A stretch of 64,000 nt of DNA from Streptomyces sp. CB02923 (GCF_001905005.1 NZ_LWKZ01000012.1:1288817-1352816); one strand, 5' to 3'; shown: positions 34,264 to 44,698, numbered from the stretch's first letter. Made by a program: numbers and translations. The notes: generated by a model from the sequence alone, not told the origin.

Positions 34264-36069
34264 TCAGAACACCGGCACCCCGTCCCGGGTCAGCCGCCAG
34301 TCCACGGACGCGAAGGTCGTCCCGTCGATCTCCCCGGTCTCCTTCACCCACCCGATGATCACATTGCGGATCTCCTCCGACGTCGACCACACCTGCGGCG
34401 CCTTCGCCACATGCGGGAAATTGCCGCCACCGCTCGCCCGATAGTTGTTCACCGCCAGTACGAACCGGGCGTCGTCCGCCACCGGCTTCCCCTCGAACGA
34501 CAGCTTCGCGATCCGCCGCCCCGGCTCCTTCGCGATGTCGATCTCGTACGACACACCGCTGACCGCGTCGTAGTTGTAGTCCGGAATGCCCTCCGCATTC
34601 GTCAGCCCCGCCGGATCGACCGGACCGCCCGCCGACGTCTGCGTGTAATACCGCGCCGAGAACTCCAGATACTCCCGTACCTGCTTCCCGGTCAGAATCC
34701 GCGCCTCCAGCGTATTGTCGAACGGATACAGCGCCGCCATCGACCGGATCGTCACCTCGCCTTCCGGAACCGCCGCCGAACGCGAGAAACACGAAGCCTG
34801 CGACAACACCGGCAGCTTCGCGTGCTCACCACCCGCCAATGCCTTCCGCACCGCCTCCGCCTGCACGAACGCGATGAAATCCAGCACCGGCGTGTCCTTG
34901 TACGGCGCCTCCGCCGCGGTCATCTCCGCCTTCGACCGCCCGATGACCTGATTGACGTACGCCACCACCTTCCGCTGCTCCGTACGCAGCAGCCGCGTGA
35001 TCCGCGCGTCCTCCGGCACCGTACGGGAATTCAGCACCTTCGCCGCCACCGACTCCACCGACCAGCGGCCCCGCGAGCGCACCAGCTCGAAGTCGAACAG
35101 CGTCAGCCGCTGCCCCCACTTCAACGGCTCCGACAGCACCACCTCACGCCCCGTCTCGCGGTTCACCACCCGCCGCTCCGGAACCTCCACATGCGCGTGC
35201 CCCACCAGAATCGCGTCGATCCCGGGCACCCGCTCCGCCACCAGCGCCGCCGCGTTCTCCACGTACGGCAGCTGGTCCCCGTACGACGACGTGCCGCTCG
35301 TCCCCGAATGCGCCGACACGATCACCACGTCCGCACCCATCGACCGCAGCCTCGGCACCCACTTCGCGGCCTGCTCCTCCAGCCCGGGAAACGCCAGTTT
35401 CCCCTGCACATGCGCCTTGTCCCAGATCGCGACACCGGGATTCGTCAGCCCCAGCACCGCCACCTTCACCTCCCGGCCGCACGGCGTGTGCAACCGCTTC
35501 ATGCAGTACGGCGGGAAAGCCGGCCGCAGCGACTTCGCGTCCACCGCGTTCGCCCCCAGCAGCGGAAAGTCGCAGCTCTCCTCGAACTTCCGCAGCACCG
35601 CGAGCCCGTAATTGAACTCGTGATTGCCGAGGGCCGCCGCGTCGTAACCGATGGCGTTCATCGCCTTCGCCATCGGATGCTCCGGACCGTTCGGGCCGGT
35701 GATCGGATCGACCTTCGCGTAGTAATACGCCAGCTGCGTGCCCTGGATCGTGTCGCCCGCGTCGATCAGCAGCGTATTGCGCGCCCCCTTCTCCTTCCGG
35801 ACCTGCCGCACCAGCGTGGAAATCTTCGCCAGCCCCACATCGTTGTGGTCCTTGTCGTCGAATTCCGCGTCGGCGGCGTAATCCCAGTTGAAGACGTTGC
35901 CGTGCAGATCCGTGGTCCCCATGACGGTGAAGGCGTAACGCCGGGCCCCGCCCCCGTAGGCCGGAACGGCGGCGGCGGCCGACGGCGCCGCCGCCGCCGT
36001 ACCGATGAGCGCGGCCCCCGCGCCCGTGGCGACCGAACTCCCCAGGAACTTTCTACGGCCGAGCGGCAT
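34264..36069 (-). CDS. Tat-exported 5'-nucleotidase / 2',3'-cyclic phosphodiesterase (UshA/CpdB family)
   Basis: A secreted metallophosphoesterase that scavenges phosphate and nucleosides. The start is the ATG at 36069, with AAGGAGAT 6 nt upstream. The Tat signal GRRKFLGSS leads into an Ala-rich stretch to about residue 35. Metal-binding motifs occur in order: TTDLHGN, LIDAGDTIQGT, GNHEFNYG, VSAHSGT and VGHAHVEVP (about residues 45-300). The C-terminal 5_nucleotid_C domain (about 375-570) has SQASCFSR, YPFDNTLEARILTGKQVREYLE and NNYRASGGGNFP. The 601-aa length fits the family. A single gene, convergent with the monooxygenase. In S. coelicolor a nucleotidase also lies beside pyk (recall), so the core block may begin here. 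Confidence 0.9.
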   Translation of the reverse strand: MPLGRRKFLGSSVATGAGAALIGTAAAAPSAAAAVPAYGGGARRYAFTVMGTTDLHGNVFNWDYAADAEFDDKDHNDVGLAKISTLVRQVRKEKGARNTLLIDAGDTIQGTQLAYYYAKVDPITGPNGPEHPMAKAMNAIGYDAAALGNHEFNYGLAVLRKFEESCDFPLLGANAVDAKSLRPAFPPYCMKRLHTPCGREVKVAVLGLTNPGVAIWDKAHVQGKLAFPGLEEQAAKWVPRLRSMGADVVIVSAHSGTSGTSSYGDQLPYVENAAALVAERVPGIDAILVGHAHVEVPERRVVNRETGREVVLSEPLKWGQRLTLFDFELVRSRGRWSVESVAAKVLNSRTVPEDARITRLLRTEQRKVVAYVNQVIGRSKAEMTAAEAPYKDTPVLDFIAFVQAEAVRKALAGGEHAKLPVLSQASCFSRSAAVPEGEVTIRSMAALYPFDNTLEARILTGKQVREYLEFSARYYTQTSAGGPVDPAGLTNAEGIPDYNYDAVSGVSYEIDIAKEPGRRIAKLSFEGKPVADDARFVLAVNNYRASGGGNFPHVAKAPQVWSTSEEIRNVIIGWVKETGEIDGTTFASVDWRLTRDGVPVF

Positions 36070-36124
36070 GAACATCTCCTTCGACGAAAGACGAAACACG
36101 GCAGCGGAGCGCGGCGACGGCGAC

Positions 36125-36184
36125 GGAACCAACGACGGAACCAGTGACGGGACCGGCGACGGAACCAACGACGAAACCGGCGAC
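36125..36184. repeat. Five tandem 12-bp repeats in the upstream region of the nucleotidase
   Basis: Units ggaaccaacgac, ggaaccagtgac, gggaccggcgac, ggaaccaacgac and gaaaccggcgac follow directly on one another. They start 56 bp upstream of the nucleotidase start, in its probable promoter or leader. Confidence 0.85.
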
Positions 36185-36306
36185 CACCGCGACACTCCGC
36201 ACCACCGCGACACTCATGGACAACGCGCGTAGATTCTGGCTCAGCAACCCCACCCGCAACAGTCCTCACAGGTTGCGATCAGATGACCGTCCCGCCCGGC
36301 CACTCC

Positions 36307-36335
36307 CTGACACATACCTGCCCCCGTGCCAGGCT
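36307..36335 (+). promoter_or_regulatory. Candidate promoter for a leaderless SIMPL-domain mRNA
   Basis: CTGACA (36307-36312), a 17-bp spacer and CAGGCT (36330-36335), ending 6 nt before the ATG at 36342. Spacing and distance fit a leaderless Streptomyces transcript, and no ribosome site is present. Confidence 0.5.
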
Positions 36336-36341
36336 GTCCCC

Positions 36342-37052
36342 ATGACCGACCCCGGCACCCGGCCCGCCACCCTCCCGTACGGCACCCCCGACGCACCCCG
36401 GCTCGCCGTCCGCGGCGAAGCCCGCATCGAGGCCGACCCCGAGATCGCCCGTATCGACATCACCGTCCAGGCCCGCGGCACCGACCGCACCGCCACCCTT
36501 GAGGACCTCACCCACCGCAACGACCAGGTCCTCGCCCTCGTCAAGAGCTACGGCGAGGCCGTCGAGAAACTCGACACCGGCGCCTTCTCCGTCAGCCCGG
36601 AGATCACCGCCAAAGGCCGCCACGAACGGGTACGCGCCTACCACGGACGCGTCCGCCTCACCGCGACCCTCGCCGACTTCACCGCCCTCGGCGAACTCAC
36701 CACCCGCCTCGCCGACCTCGACCTCACCCGCGTCGACGGCCCCTGGTGGGCCCTGCGTCCCGACTCGCCCGCCCACCGCGAAGCCCGCCGGCAGGCCGTG
36801 CACGAAGCCGTCCAGCGCGCCCGCGAATACGCCGAGGCCCTCGGCGCGCGCCTCGACGCCGTCCTCGAACTCGCCGACACCGGCGCCGACGACGCCTCCC
36901 CGATGCCCGCCCCCGGCGGCATGTTCCGCTCCGTCGCCTACGGGGGAGCGGGCGCGGCCGAAAGCGCCCCCGTTCTCGACCTGGAACCCGCACGACAAGA
37001 GGTGTACGCACAGATCAACGCCCGCTTCACGATGACGCGTCCCACCCTGTGA
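36342..37052 (+). CDS. SIMPL-domain (DUF541) protein, 236 aa
   Basis: The DUF541/SIMPL fold is shown by RLAVRGEARIEADPEIARI at the start, the helix/strand pattern with NDQVLALVKSYG, the DTGAFSVSPEI segment, REARRQAVHEAVQRAREYAEALGA and the late beta segments. The family is widespread and poorly understood (periplasmic and signalling members are known). This member lacks a signal peptide and appears cytosolic. The start at 36342 is preferred over upstream in-frame codons because of the leaderless promoter pattern. It is 189 bp upstream of pyk. Confidence 0.8.
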   Translation: MTDPGTRPATLPYGTPDAPRLAVRGEARIEADPEIARIDITVQARGTDRTATLEDLTHRNDQVLALVKSYGEAVEKLDTGAFSVSPEITAKGRHERVRAYHGRVRLTATLADFTALGELTTRLADLDLTRVDGPWWALRPDSPAHREARRQAVHEAVQRAREYAEALGARLDAVLELADTGADDASPMPAPGGMFRSVAYGGAGAAESAPVLDLEPARQEVYAQINARFTMTRPTL

Positions 37053-37213
37053 CCACGGGCGCCCCGAACCGCTGGTCACACGCGCCCCAAGGCTCTCCAC
37101 CGCCCCGGCGGCCCCGTTTATCCGCTCATCGGAGCGGCATGGTGCGCATTCAACTACTTGTCAAGAGCCTTTCACGCAAAGGCCGTTGGGCAGTCACTTC
37201 TCCACAGTTCCCT

Positions 37214-37235
37214 ACCTATGAGTAGGTCGTAGGGT
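37214..37235 (+). promoter_or_regulatory. pyk upstream elements: palindrome and possible leaderless -10
   Basis: ACCTA-TGAG-TAGGT (37214-37227) is a perfect 5-bp inverted repeat. TAGGGT (37230-37235) fits TANNNT exactly 6 nt before the pyk ATG, as in leaderless genes, although no matching -35 is seen and AGGG could alternatively be a ribosome site. Confidence 0.35.
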
Positions 37236-37241
37236 CGGACC

Positions 37242-38678
37242 ATGCGCCGAGCAAAGATCGTCTGCACTCTGGGACCCGCCACCGACTCGTACGAGCAGAT
37301 CAAAGCACTCGTCGACGCCGGAATGGACGTGGCCCGCTTCAACCTCAGCCACGGCACCTACGCCGACCACGAGGCGCGGTACGAGCGGGTACGCAAAGCA
37401 TCCGAGGAGACCGGCCGCAGCGTCGGCGTCCTCGCGGATCTTCAAGGTCCGAAGATCCGACTCGGCCGATTCCGCGAAGGCCCTGTACTTCTCGAACGCG
37501 AGGACGAGTTCACCATCACCGTCCGCCCCGGCGTCGAAGGCGACCGCCACTGCTGCGGCACCACCTACGAAGGACTCGCCGACGACGTCACCCCCGGCGA
37601 ACGCATCCTCGTCGACGACGGCAAGGTGACCCTCCAGGTCACCGGCGTCCGCGGCACCGAGGTGCACACCAAGGTCGTCGAAGGCGGCATGGTCTCCGAC
37701 CACAAGGGCCTCAACCTGCCCGGCGTCGCCGTCTCCGTCCCCGCCCTCTCCGAAAAGGACTGCGAGGACCTGCGCTGGGCCCTGCGCATCGGCGCCGACG
37801 TCATCGCCCTGTCCTTTGTCCGCAGCGGCGACGACATCGACGACGTCCACCGCATCATGCGCCAGGAGAACTGCTTCCGGCCCGTCATCGCCAAGGTCGA
37901 AAAGCCGCAGGCCGTCGACGCGATCGACGACATCGTCGCCGCCTTCGACGGCATCATGGTCGCGCGCGGCGACCTCGGCGTCGAAATGCCGCTGGAAACG
38001 GTCCCGATCGTCCAGAAGCGCGCCGTCAAACTGGCCAAGCGCAACGCCAAGCCGGTCATCGTCGCCACCCAGATGCTCGACTCCATGATCGAGAACTCCC
38101 GGCCCACCCGCGCCGAGGCCTCCGACGTGGCCAACGCCGTCATCGACGGCACCGACGCGGTGATGCTCTCCGGCGAGACCAGCGTCGGCAAGTACGCCAC
38201 CGAGACGGTACGCACCATGGCCCGCATCGTCGCGGCGGCCGAGGAGGACATCCTCACCAAGGGCCTGCCCCCGCTGACCGACCGCAACAAGCCCCGCACC
38301 CAAGGCGGCGCCGTCGCCCGCGCCGCCGCCGAGATGGGCGACTTCCTCGGCGCCAAGTTCCTCGTCGCCTTCACCCAGTCCGGCGACACCGTCCGCCGCC
38401 TGTCCCGCTACCGCTCACCCATCCCCCTCCTCGCCTTCACCCCCGAACCGGCCACCCGCTCCCAGCTCAACCTCACCTGGGGCGTGGAAACCTTCCTCGG
38501 CCCGAAGGTCGACTCCACGGACGAGATGGTCGCCCAGGTCGACGAAGAACTCCTGCGCATCGGCCGCTGCGAGCCCGGCGACGTCGTCATCATCACCGCC
38601 GGCTCCCCGCCCGGCGTCGCCGGCTCCACCAACCTCGTCCGCGTCCACCGCATCGGCGAGGACGACTCCCCGAAGTAG
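37242..38678 (+). CDS. pyk: Pyruvate kinase
   Basis: Glycolytic enzyme converting PEP and ADP to pyruvate and ATP. The 478-aa length is typical. Seen: N-terminal RRAKIVCTLGPAT, MDVARFNLSHGTY, LADLQGPKIRLG, the SFVRSGDDI stretch, the catalytic Lys in PVIAKVEKPQAVD, Mg2+/active-site MVARGDLGVEMPLE, KPVIVATQMLDSMI with PTRAEASDVANAVIDGTDAVMLSGETS, and the C-terminal allosteric domain (about 345-478). It stands alone ahead of tRNA-Leu. Gene order with the ANTAR regulator and liv operon is as in other Streptomyces. Confidence 0.96.
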   Translation: MRRAKIVCTLGPATDSYEQIKALVDAGMDVARFNLSHGTYADHEARYERVRKASEETGRSVGVLADLQGPKIRLGRFREGPVLLEREDEFTITVRPGVEGDRHCCGTTYEGLADDVTPGERILVDDGKVTLQVTGVRGTEVHTKVVEGGMVSDHKGLNLPGVAVSVPALSEKDCEDLRWALRIGADVIALSFVRSGDDIDDVHRIMRQENCFRPVIAKVEKPQAVDAIDDIVAAFDGIMVARGDLGVEMPLETVPIVQKRAVKLAKRNAKPVIVATQMLDSMIENSRPTRAEASDVANAVIDGTDAVMLSGETSVGKYATETVRTMARIVAAAEEDILTKGLPPLTDRNKPRTQGGAVARAAAEMGDFLGAKFLVAFTQSGDTVRRLSRYRSPIPLLAFTPEPATRSQLNLTWGVETFLGPKVDSTDEMVAQVDEELLRIGRCEPGDVVIITAGSPPGVAGSTNLVRVHRIGEDDSPK

Positions 38679-39011
38679 CCCCCGCCGCCCCGGCCGCCAC
38701 CGCTTCGGTACGCGGGCTTCGGTGCGTGGGCCCGACGTCCCGACGTGAACACCCATGCCGCGCCGGGCCCGGTCCACGTGCCGCCGGTGGCTGACCGTTT
38801 TCAGAGGGATGCAGAGGGATGCAGAGGGATGCAGGGGATGCAGAGAGCGCGTGGCGCTTCGGTACGTCGGTGACCGGACCGCAGGAGGAGACCGCTTCGA
38901 GGCGGCGGCCGGGGTCACGCATCCGCAGGTGACAACTCTGTGTCGTGCGGTGATGTCGTAGGGTGAATCCCGGATGTGTCACTCGGACGCGTGGTCCGGT
39001 CGTGAGGGGAG
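38679..39011. other. Gap without gene, with short tandem repeat
   Basis: Between pyk and the tRNA gene I see no convincing gene. At 38811-38849 a 10-bp unit (gcagagggat) is repeated three to four times. Open frames here lack coding character. Confidence 0.6.
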
Positions 39012-39094
39012 TGCCGGGTGCGGGACTCGAACCCGCAAGCCCTTTCGGGCAGATGTGTTTGAGACATCCGTGTATGCCATTCCACCAACCCGGC
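39012..39094 (-). tRNA. tRNA-Leu, anticodon CAA
   Basis: Read on the minus strand, 5' GCCGGGU pairs with 3' ACCCGGC, discriminator A at 39012. The anticodon stem-loop GAUGU-CUCAAAC-ACAUC gives anticodon CAA (reads UUG). A long variable arm (CUGCCCGAAAGGGCUUG) and TpsiC arm GCGGG-UUCGAGU-CCCGC are present, as expected for class II tRNA-Leu. CCA is not encoded. It is oriented against pyk and the downstream regulator. It is not the UAA tRNA (bldA). Confidence 0.96.
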
Positions 39095-39187
39095 CGGGCG
39101 TGGACTGTCAGCAGCATACCGTGTACGTGTCAGAGGGCGCCGCTAGGTAGGCTGCAAGGGCACCACCTGCCTGGAACGAGGAGACCC

Positions 39188-39859
39188 GTGAGCGCCGCCG
39201 AGCCCGAGCAGCCCGTCGCCGACGACGACCAGTCGCATGTCCCGCCGCAGACGACCCGTGTGGTCATCGCCGAGGACGAGGCTCTCATCCGTCTCGATCT
39301 CAAAGAGATGCTGGAGGAGGAGGGCTACACCGTCGTCGGCGAGGCCGGGGACGGCGAGAAAGCCGTGGAGCTGGCCCGGGAGCACCGTCCGGACCTGGTG
39401 ATCCTGGATGTGAAGATGCCGATCCTCGACGGGATCTCCGCCGCGGAGAAGATCGCCGAGGAGAGCATCGCCCCGGTCCTGATGCTCACCGCGTTCTCGC
39501 AGCGCGAACTGGTGGAGCGGGCGCGGGACGCCGGGGCCATGGCGTACCTCGTCAAGCCGTTCAGCAAGAGCGACGTGGTGCCGGCGATCGAGATGGCCGT
39601 GAGCCGGTTCACGGAGCTCAAGACGCTGGAGAAGGAGGTCGCCGACCTCACCCAGCGGCTGGAGACCCGCAAGCTGGTCGACCGGGCGAAGAGCATCCTG
39701 CAGACCCAGTACGGGCTGACCGAGCCCGCCGCCTTCCGCTGGATCCAGAAGACGTCGATGGACCGCCGGCTGTCCATGCAGCAGGTCGCCGAGGCGGTCA
39801 TCGAGGACGCCGAGGAGAAGAAGCAGCAGAAGGACAAGAAGGTCAAGGAAGGCGAGTAG
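39188..39859 (+). CDS. ANTAR-domain response regulator (PdtaR-like)
   Basis: An N-terminal receiver domain (about residues 24-140) with acidic pocket VVIAEDEALIRLD, phospho-acceptor Asp in DLVILDVKMPILDG, Thr in LMLTAFSQ and Lys in AYLVKPFSKSD is followed by a coiled-coil and the ANTAR RNA-binding helices (about 155-210): RLETRKLVDRAKSILQ, TEPAAFRWIQKTSMDRR, SMQQVAEAVIEDA. ANTAR proteins bind paired stem-loops in nascent RNA and prevent termination. The GTG start has GAGGAG 5 nt upstream; the longer open frame upstream crosses the tRNA gene and is rejected. It is syntenic with the regulator next to pyk in other Streptomyces. No partner kinase is adjacent. Confidence 0.92.
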   Translation: MSAAEPEQPVADDDQSHVPPQTTRVVIAEDEALIRLDLKEMLEEEGYTVVGEAGDGEKAVELAREHRPDLVILDVKMPILDGISAAEKIAEESIAPVLMLTAFSQRELVERARDAGAMAYLVKPFSKSDVVPAIEMAVSRFTELKTLEKEVADLTQRLETRKLVDRAKSILQTQYGLTEPAAFRWIQKTSMDRRLSMQQVAEAVIEDAEEKKQQKDKKVKEGE

Positions 39860-39931
39860 CCGGATAGCCGGCCGGCCGGGTAGAGGCCGGGGTCCGCGGC
39901 CCGCGGCAGTGCCGGCCCGGCATCGTGCCGT

Positions 39932-39979
39932 TCCGGGGCCCCGCAGGTCCGGGGCCCCGCCGGTCCGGGGCCCCGCCGG
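39932..39979. repeat. Three tandem 16-bp repeats with GGGGCCCC core (possible terminator)
   Basis: Units tccggggccccgcagg, tccggggccccgccgg (x2) each contain the self-complementary GGGGCCCC and lie between the convergent ends of the ANTAR regulator and livF. Pairing between units could form terminator-like hairpins. Confidence 0.7.
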
Positions 39980-40030
39980 TCCGGTCCTCGTCCAGGTGGT
40001 CAAGCCTTCCGTTCAGTCCTCTCAGACCTC

Positions 40031-41709
<1,679 letters not shown>

Positions 41710-41716
41710 GGTCTCG

Positions 41717-43564
41717 TCACGCCTTCGCCTGGGAGCCGCCGAGGGCCTGGTCCGCGTCGGGCAGGCGCGTATCGGGTACGTCGAGCTGGCCGGTCTCGTG
41801 GAATTCGAGCTGCTTCCTGCGGTCCGGGATCAGGCCCTCGGGGCGGAAGCGCATGAGCAGGACGAGGGCGAGGCCGAACAGGAGCAGCTGGTAGTCCTGG
41901 AGGAAGTCGAGTTTGGCGGGGATGAGGAAGAGCAGGGCCGCGCCGACCAGGGGCCCGCTGAGGGTGCCCATGCCGCCGAGGATGACGGCGGCGAGGAGGA
42001 ACGCGGAGTTGGGCGGGGTGGGCCCGGCGAACTGGAACTGTTCGGGGGTGGCGGTGGTGACGACGTGGACGTGGACGGTCCCGGCGAGTCCGGCGAGGGC
42101 GGCGCCGAGGGCGAAGGCGAGCAGCCGCAGCCGGAAGCTGTTGATGCCCATGGCGACGGCGGCGGTCTCGTCCTCGCGGATGGCGATCCAGGCGCGGCCG
42201 ATGCGGGAGGCGGCGGCGCGGCGGAAGACCAGGACCACGATGGCGGTGACGAAGATCATCAGGAGGTAGTAGTTGCCGTACGTGGCGATGGTGAAGCCGA
42301 GGAACTCGTGGGGTTCGCCGAAGTTGAAGCCGAAGATCACCAGGTTGGGGATGTTGGGGATGCCCATGGCGCCGTTGGTGACGTCGGGTCCCGTGGTGCC
42401 GTTGAGGTTGAGCATCGCGATACGGAAGATCTCGCCGAAGCCGAGGGTGACGATGGCGAGGTAGTCGCCGCGCAGGCGCAGGGTGGGGGCGCCGATCAGC
42501 ACGCCGAAGGCGAGTGAGGCGGCGGCGCCGGTCAGCAGGGCGGCCCAGAACGGGAAGTGGAGCCCCAGGGCGGATTCGGGGCTGCCGGAGACGAGGGCGG
42601 CCGCGTAGGCGCCGACGCCGAGGAAGGCCACGTATCCGAGGTCGAGGAGCCCGGCGAGGCCGACGACGACGTTCAGGCCGAGGGCGACGGTGGCGAAGAT
42701 GAGGATGTTGGCACCGATGATCGTGTACTGGTCGGTGTCCTGGGTGAGGGGGAAGCAGGCCGCGGCGACGAAGGCCGCGGCCAGTGCGACACTGCGGTGC
42801 CGCGCGGTGATCGCGGTGAGGCGGCCGATCAGCCCCGCGCGGAGCAGGGCGGGTACGGCGAGCGCGACGAAGATCAGATAGCCGACGAAGGGCGGGCCGT
42901 CCTCCGCGTCGATGCCGTACGTGAAGACGAACAGCCCGGCGCCGACGGCCGCGGCGATGACCAGGATCTCGCCCCAGGAAGGCAGCCGCCGCGCGGGTTT
43001 GCGCAGGGGGACGGGGGCCAGGGCGCCCGTGAAGCGGTGCCAGGCGCCGGGCGCCGGCCCGGCCTCCGCGGGGTCGGTGCGGTCCGCGGGCAGGCCGAGG
43101 GCGCCGAGCAGGGTGACGAGGGCGGCGGCGCCCGCGATGAAGCCGCCGGCCTCCAGGTTGACCAGGCCGCCGAGGTCGACGGCGATGGCACCGAGGGTGA
43201 ACCAGGTGACGGCGAAGGTGGCGACGGCCGCGAACAGGACGGGGGCGGTGCGGCCGGCCGGGGTGAGCCAGCCGAAGCCGCGGACGCCGAGACCGGAGAG
43301 GGCGAACAGGAGGGTGAGCACACCGCCGGCGAGGGTGATCAGCTGTAGACCGGCGGGGGACCCGTAGTAGGTGAGATCGCCGGGGAAGTCGCTGCTCCAG
43401 GTCCAGGCGAGGGCGGTGGACGCGGCGGTGGCGAGGGCGGCGGCCGCGGTGGTGAGGAGGGCGCCGCGTTCGGGGAGGGGAAGGACGCCGGGGCGGCGCC
43501 GGGGCGTGGTCCCGGCCGTCTTGCCGGTGCCGTCGCCGCCGTTGGCGGGTGTGGTGGTGGTCAT
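41717..43564 (-). CDS. livM: Branched-chain amino acid ABC transporter permease LivM, N-terminally extended
   Basis: The membrane permease of the liv importer. The conserved LivM core occupies about residues 265-590: NVVVGLAGLLDLGYVAFLGVGAYA, LRLRGDYLAIVTLGFGEI, IAIREDETAAVAMGIN, LAGLAGTVH and ILGGMGTLSGPLVGA. About 260 preceding residues form extra membrane helices and charged loops (LLTTAAAALATAAS..., GLQLITLAGGVLTLLFALSG, ILVIAAAVGAGLFVFTYG), making 615 aa against about 350-420 in many homologues. I use the ATG at 43564; a GTG at 43573 overlaps the livH stop (GTGA) and is an alternative. Confidence 0.88.
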   Translation of the reverse strand: MTTTTPANGGDGTGKTAGTTPRRRPGVLPLPERGALLTTAAAALATAASTALAWTWSSDFPGDLTYYGSPAGLQLITLAGGVLTLLFALSGLGVRGFGWLTPAGRTAPVLFAAVATFAVTWFTLGAIAVDLGGLVNLEAGGFIAGAAALVTLLGALGLPADRTDPAEAGPAPGAWHRFTGALAPVPLRKPARRLPSWGEILVIAAAVGAGLFVFTYGIDAEDGPPFVGYLIFVALAVPALLRAGLIGRLTAITARHRSVALAAAFVAAACFPLTQDTDQYTIIGANILIFATVALGLNVVVGLAGLLDLGYVAFLGVGAYAAALVSGSPESALGLHFPFWAALLTGAAASLAFGVLIGAPTLRLRGDYLAIVTLGFGEIFRIAMLNLNGTTGPDVTNGAMGIPNIPNLVIFGFNFGEPHEFLGFTIATYGNYYLLMIFVTAIVVLVFRRAAASRIGRAWIAIREDETAAVAMGINSFRLRLLAFALGAALAGLAGTVHVHVVTTATPEQFQFAGPTPPNSAFLLAAVILGGMGTLSGPLVGAALLFLIPAKLDFLQDYQLLLFGLALVLLMRFRPEGLIPDRRKQLEFHETGQLDVPDTRLPDADQALGGSQAKA

Positions 43565-43569
43565 CGCTA

Positions 43570-44499
43570 TCACGCCCGATCCGCGACGCGTTCGCCGAGC
43601 AGGCCCTGTGGCCTCAAGAGGAGGACGAGGATGAGGAGGACGAAGGCCCAGACGTCCTTCCAGGCTCCGCCGCCGAACTGCTGCATACCGGGTATCTCCT
43701 CGACGTAGCCGGTGGCGAGCGCTTCGGCGACGCCGAGGACGAGGCCGCCGAGCATGGCGCCGTAGATGTTGCCGATGCCGCCGAGGACGGCCGCGGTGAA
43801 GGCCTTGAGGCCGAGGATGAAGCCCATGCGGAACTGCACCTCGCCGGTGCGCAGCCCGTAGGCGACGGCGGCGACGCCCGCGAAGACGGCGCCGATGGCG
43901 AAGGCCAGCACGATGATCCGGTCGGTGTTGATGCCCATGAGCTTGGCGGTGTCCGGGTCCTGGGCGGTGGCCTGCATGGCGCGGCCGCTGCGGGTGCGGG
44001 CGACGAAGAAGCCGAGGGCGATCATGCAGACCGGTGCGGCGACGATGACGAAGATGTCGCCGCGCTGGACGGTGGCGCCCAGGATCTCGAAGGAGTCGCC
44101 CTTGAACTGCGGGAAGACCCGGGCCTTGTTGCCCTCGGGGTACCACTTCCAGACGGCCTGCTGGAGGACGATGGACAGGCCGATCGCGGTGATCAGGGGC
44201 GCGAGACGGGGGGCGCCGCGCAGCGGACGGTAAGCGAAGCGTTCCGCTGCCACCCCGACGAGGCCGGAGACGATGACGGCCCCGAGGAGCATCAGGGGCA
44301 GCGCGAGGAGGAGGGACGTGCCGGACGGCATGACGAGGTAGACGGTGAGCGCGCCGAAGCCGCCGACCATGAAGATCTCGCCGTGCGCGAAGTTGATGAG
44401 CTGGACGATGCCGTAGACCATCGTGTAGCCGATCGCGATGAGTCCGTACATCGCGCCGAGGATGAGTCCGTTGGCCAGCTGTTGCGGCAGTTCGTTCAC
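43570..44499 (-). CDS. livH: Branched-chain amino acid ABC transporter permease LivH
   Basis: The second permease of the importer. 309 aa; multiple membrane helices with LivH motifs QQLANGLILGAMYGLIAIGYTMVYGI, INFAHGEIFMVGGF, RSGRAMQATAQDPDTAKLMGI and TAAVLGGIGNIYGAMLGG. The GTG at 44499 is chosen because GGAGG lies about 8 nt upstream and homologues start at NELPQQL. It is separated from livK by a 199-bp gap holding a strong hairpin. Confidence 0.92.
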   Translation of the reverse strand: MNELPQQLANGLILGAMYGLIAIGYTMVYGIVQLINFAHGEIFMVGGFGALTVYLVMPSGTSLLLALPLMLLGAVIVSGLVGVAAERFAYRPLRGAPRLAPLITAIGLSIVLQQAVWKWYPEGNKARVFPQFKGDSFEILGATVQRGDIFVIVAAPVCMIALGFFVARTRSGRAMQATAQDPDTAKLMGINTDRIIVLAFAIGAVFAGVAAVAYGLRTGEVQFRMGFILGLKAFTAAVLGGIGNIYGAMLGGLVLGVAEALATGYVEEIPGMQQFGGGAWKDVWAFVLLILVLLLRPQGLLGERVADRA

Positions 44500-44629
44500 C
44501 GCAGGGCCTCCGTGGGGTGGGAAGACGGTACGGGCGGTGGCGGCTGCCCGTGTGCCGCGTTCCGGCGCCACGGGGTGTGTGGCGTTCGGGCGCGGCCCGG
44601 GGGCACTGGCCGGTGTGGTGCGGCGGGGT

Positions 44630-44668
44630 CCGGCGGGCCCGGGACCGCGGACGGTCCGGGCCCGCCGG
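44630..44668 (-). terminator. Intra-operon hairpin between livK and livH
   Basis: A stem of about 16 bp with one bulge, ccggcgggcccgggacc paired with ggtccgggcccgccgg, loop 6 nt. It follows the livK stop by about 30 bp. It could stop most transcripts after livK or protect the livK 3' end, giving excess binding protein over permeases. Confidence 0.65.
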
Positions 44669-44698
44669 CCCCGGCGGTACGGGGTCGTACCGGCCGGT

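Noticed and set aside
39012..39094. bldA (tRNA-Leu UAA)
   Set aside because: The anticodon read from the loop CUCAAAC is CAA, not UAA.
38963..39187. N-terminal extension of the ANTAR regulator
   Set aside because: It would run across the tRNA-Leu gene; the GTG at 39188 has a good ribosome site.
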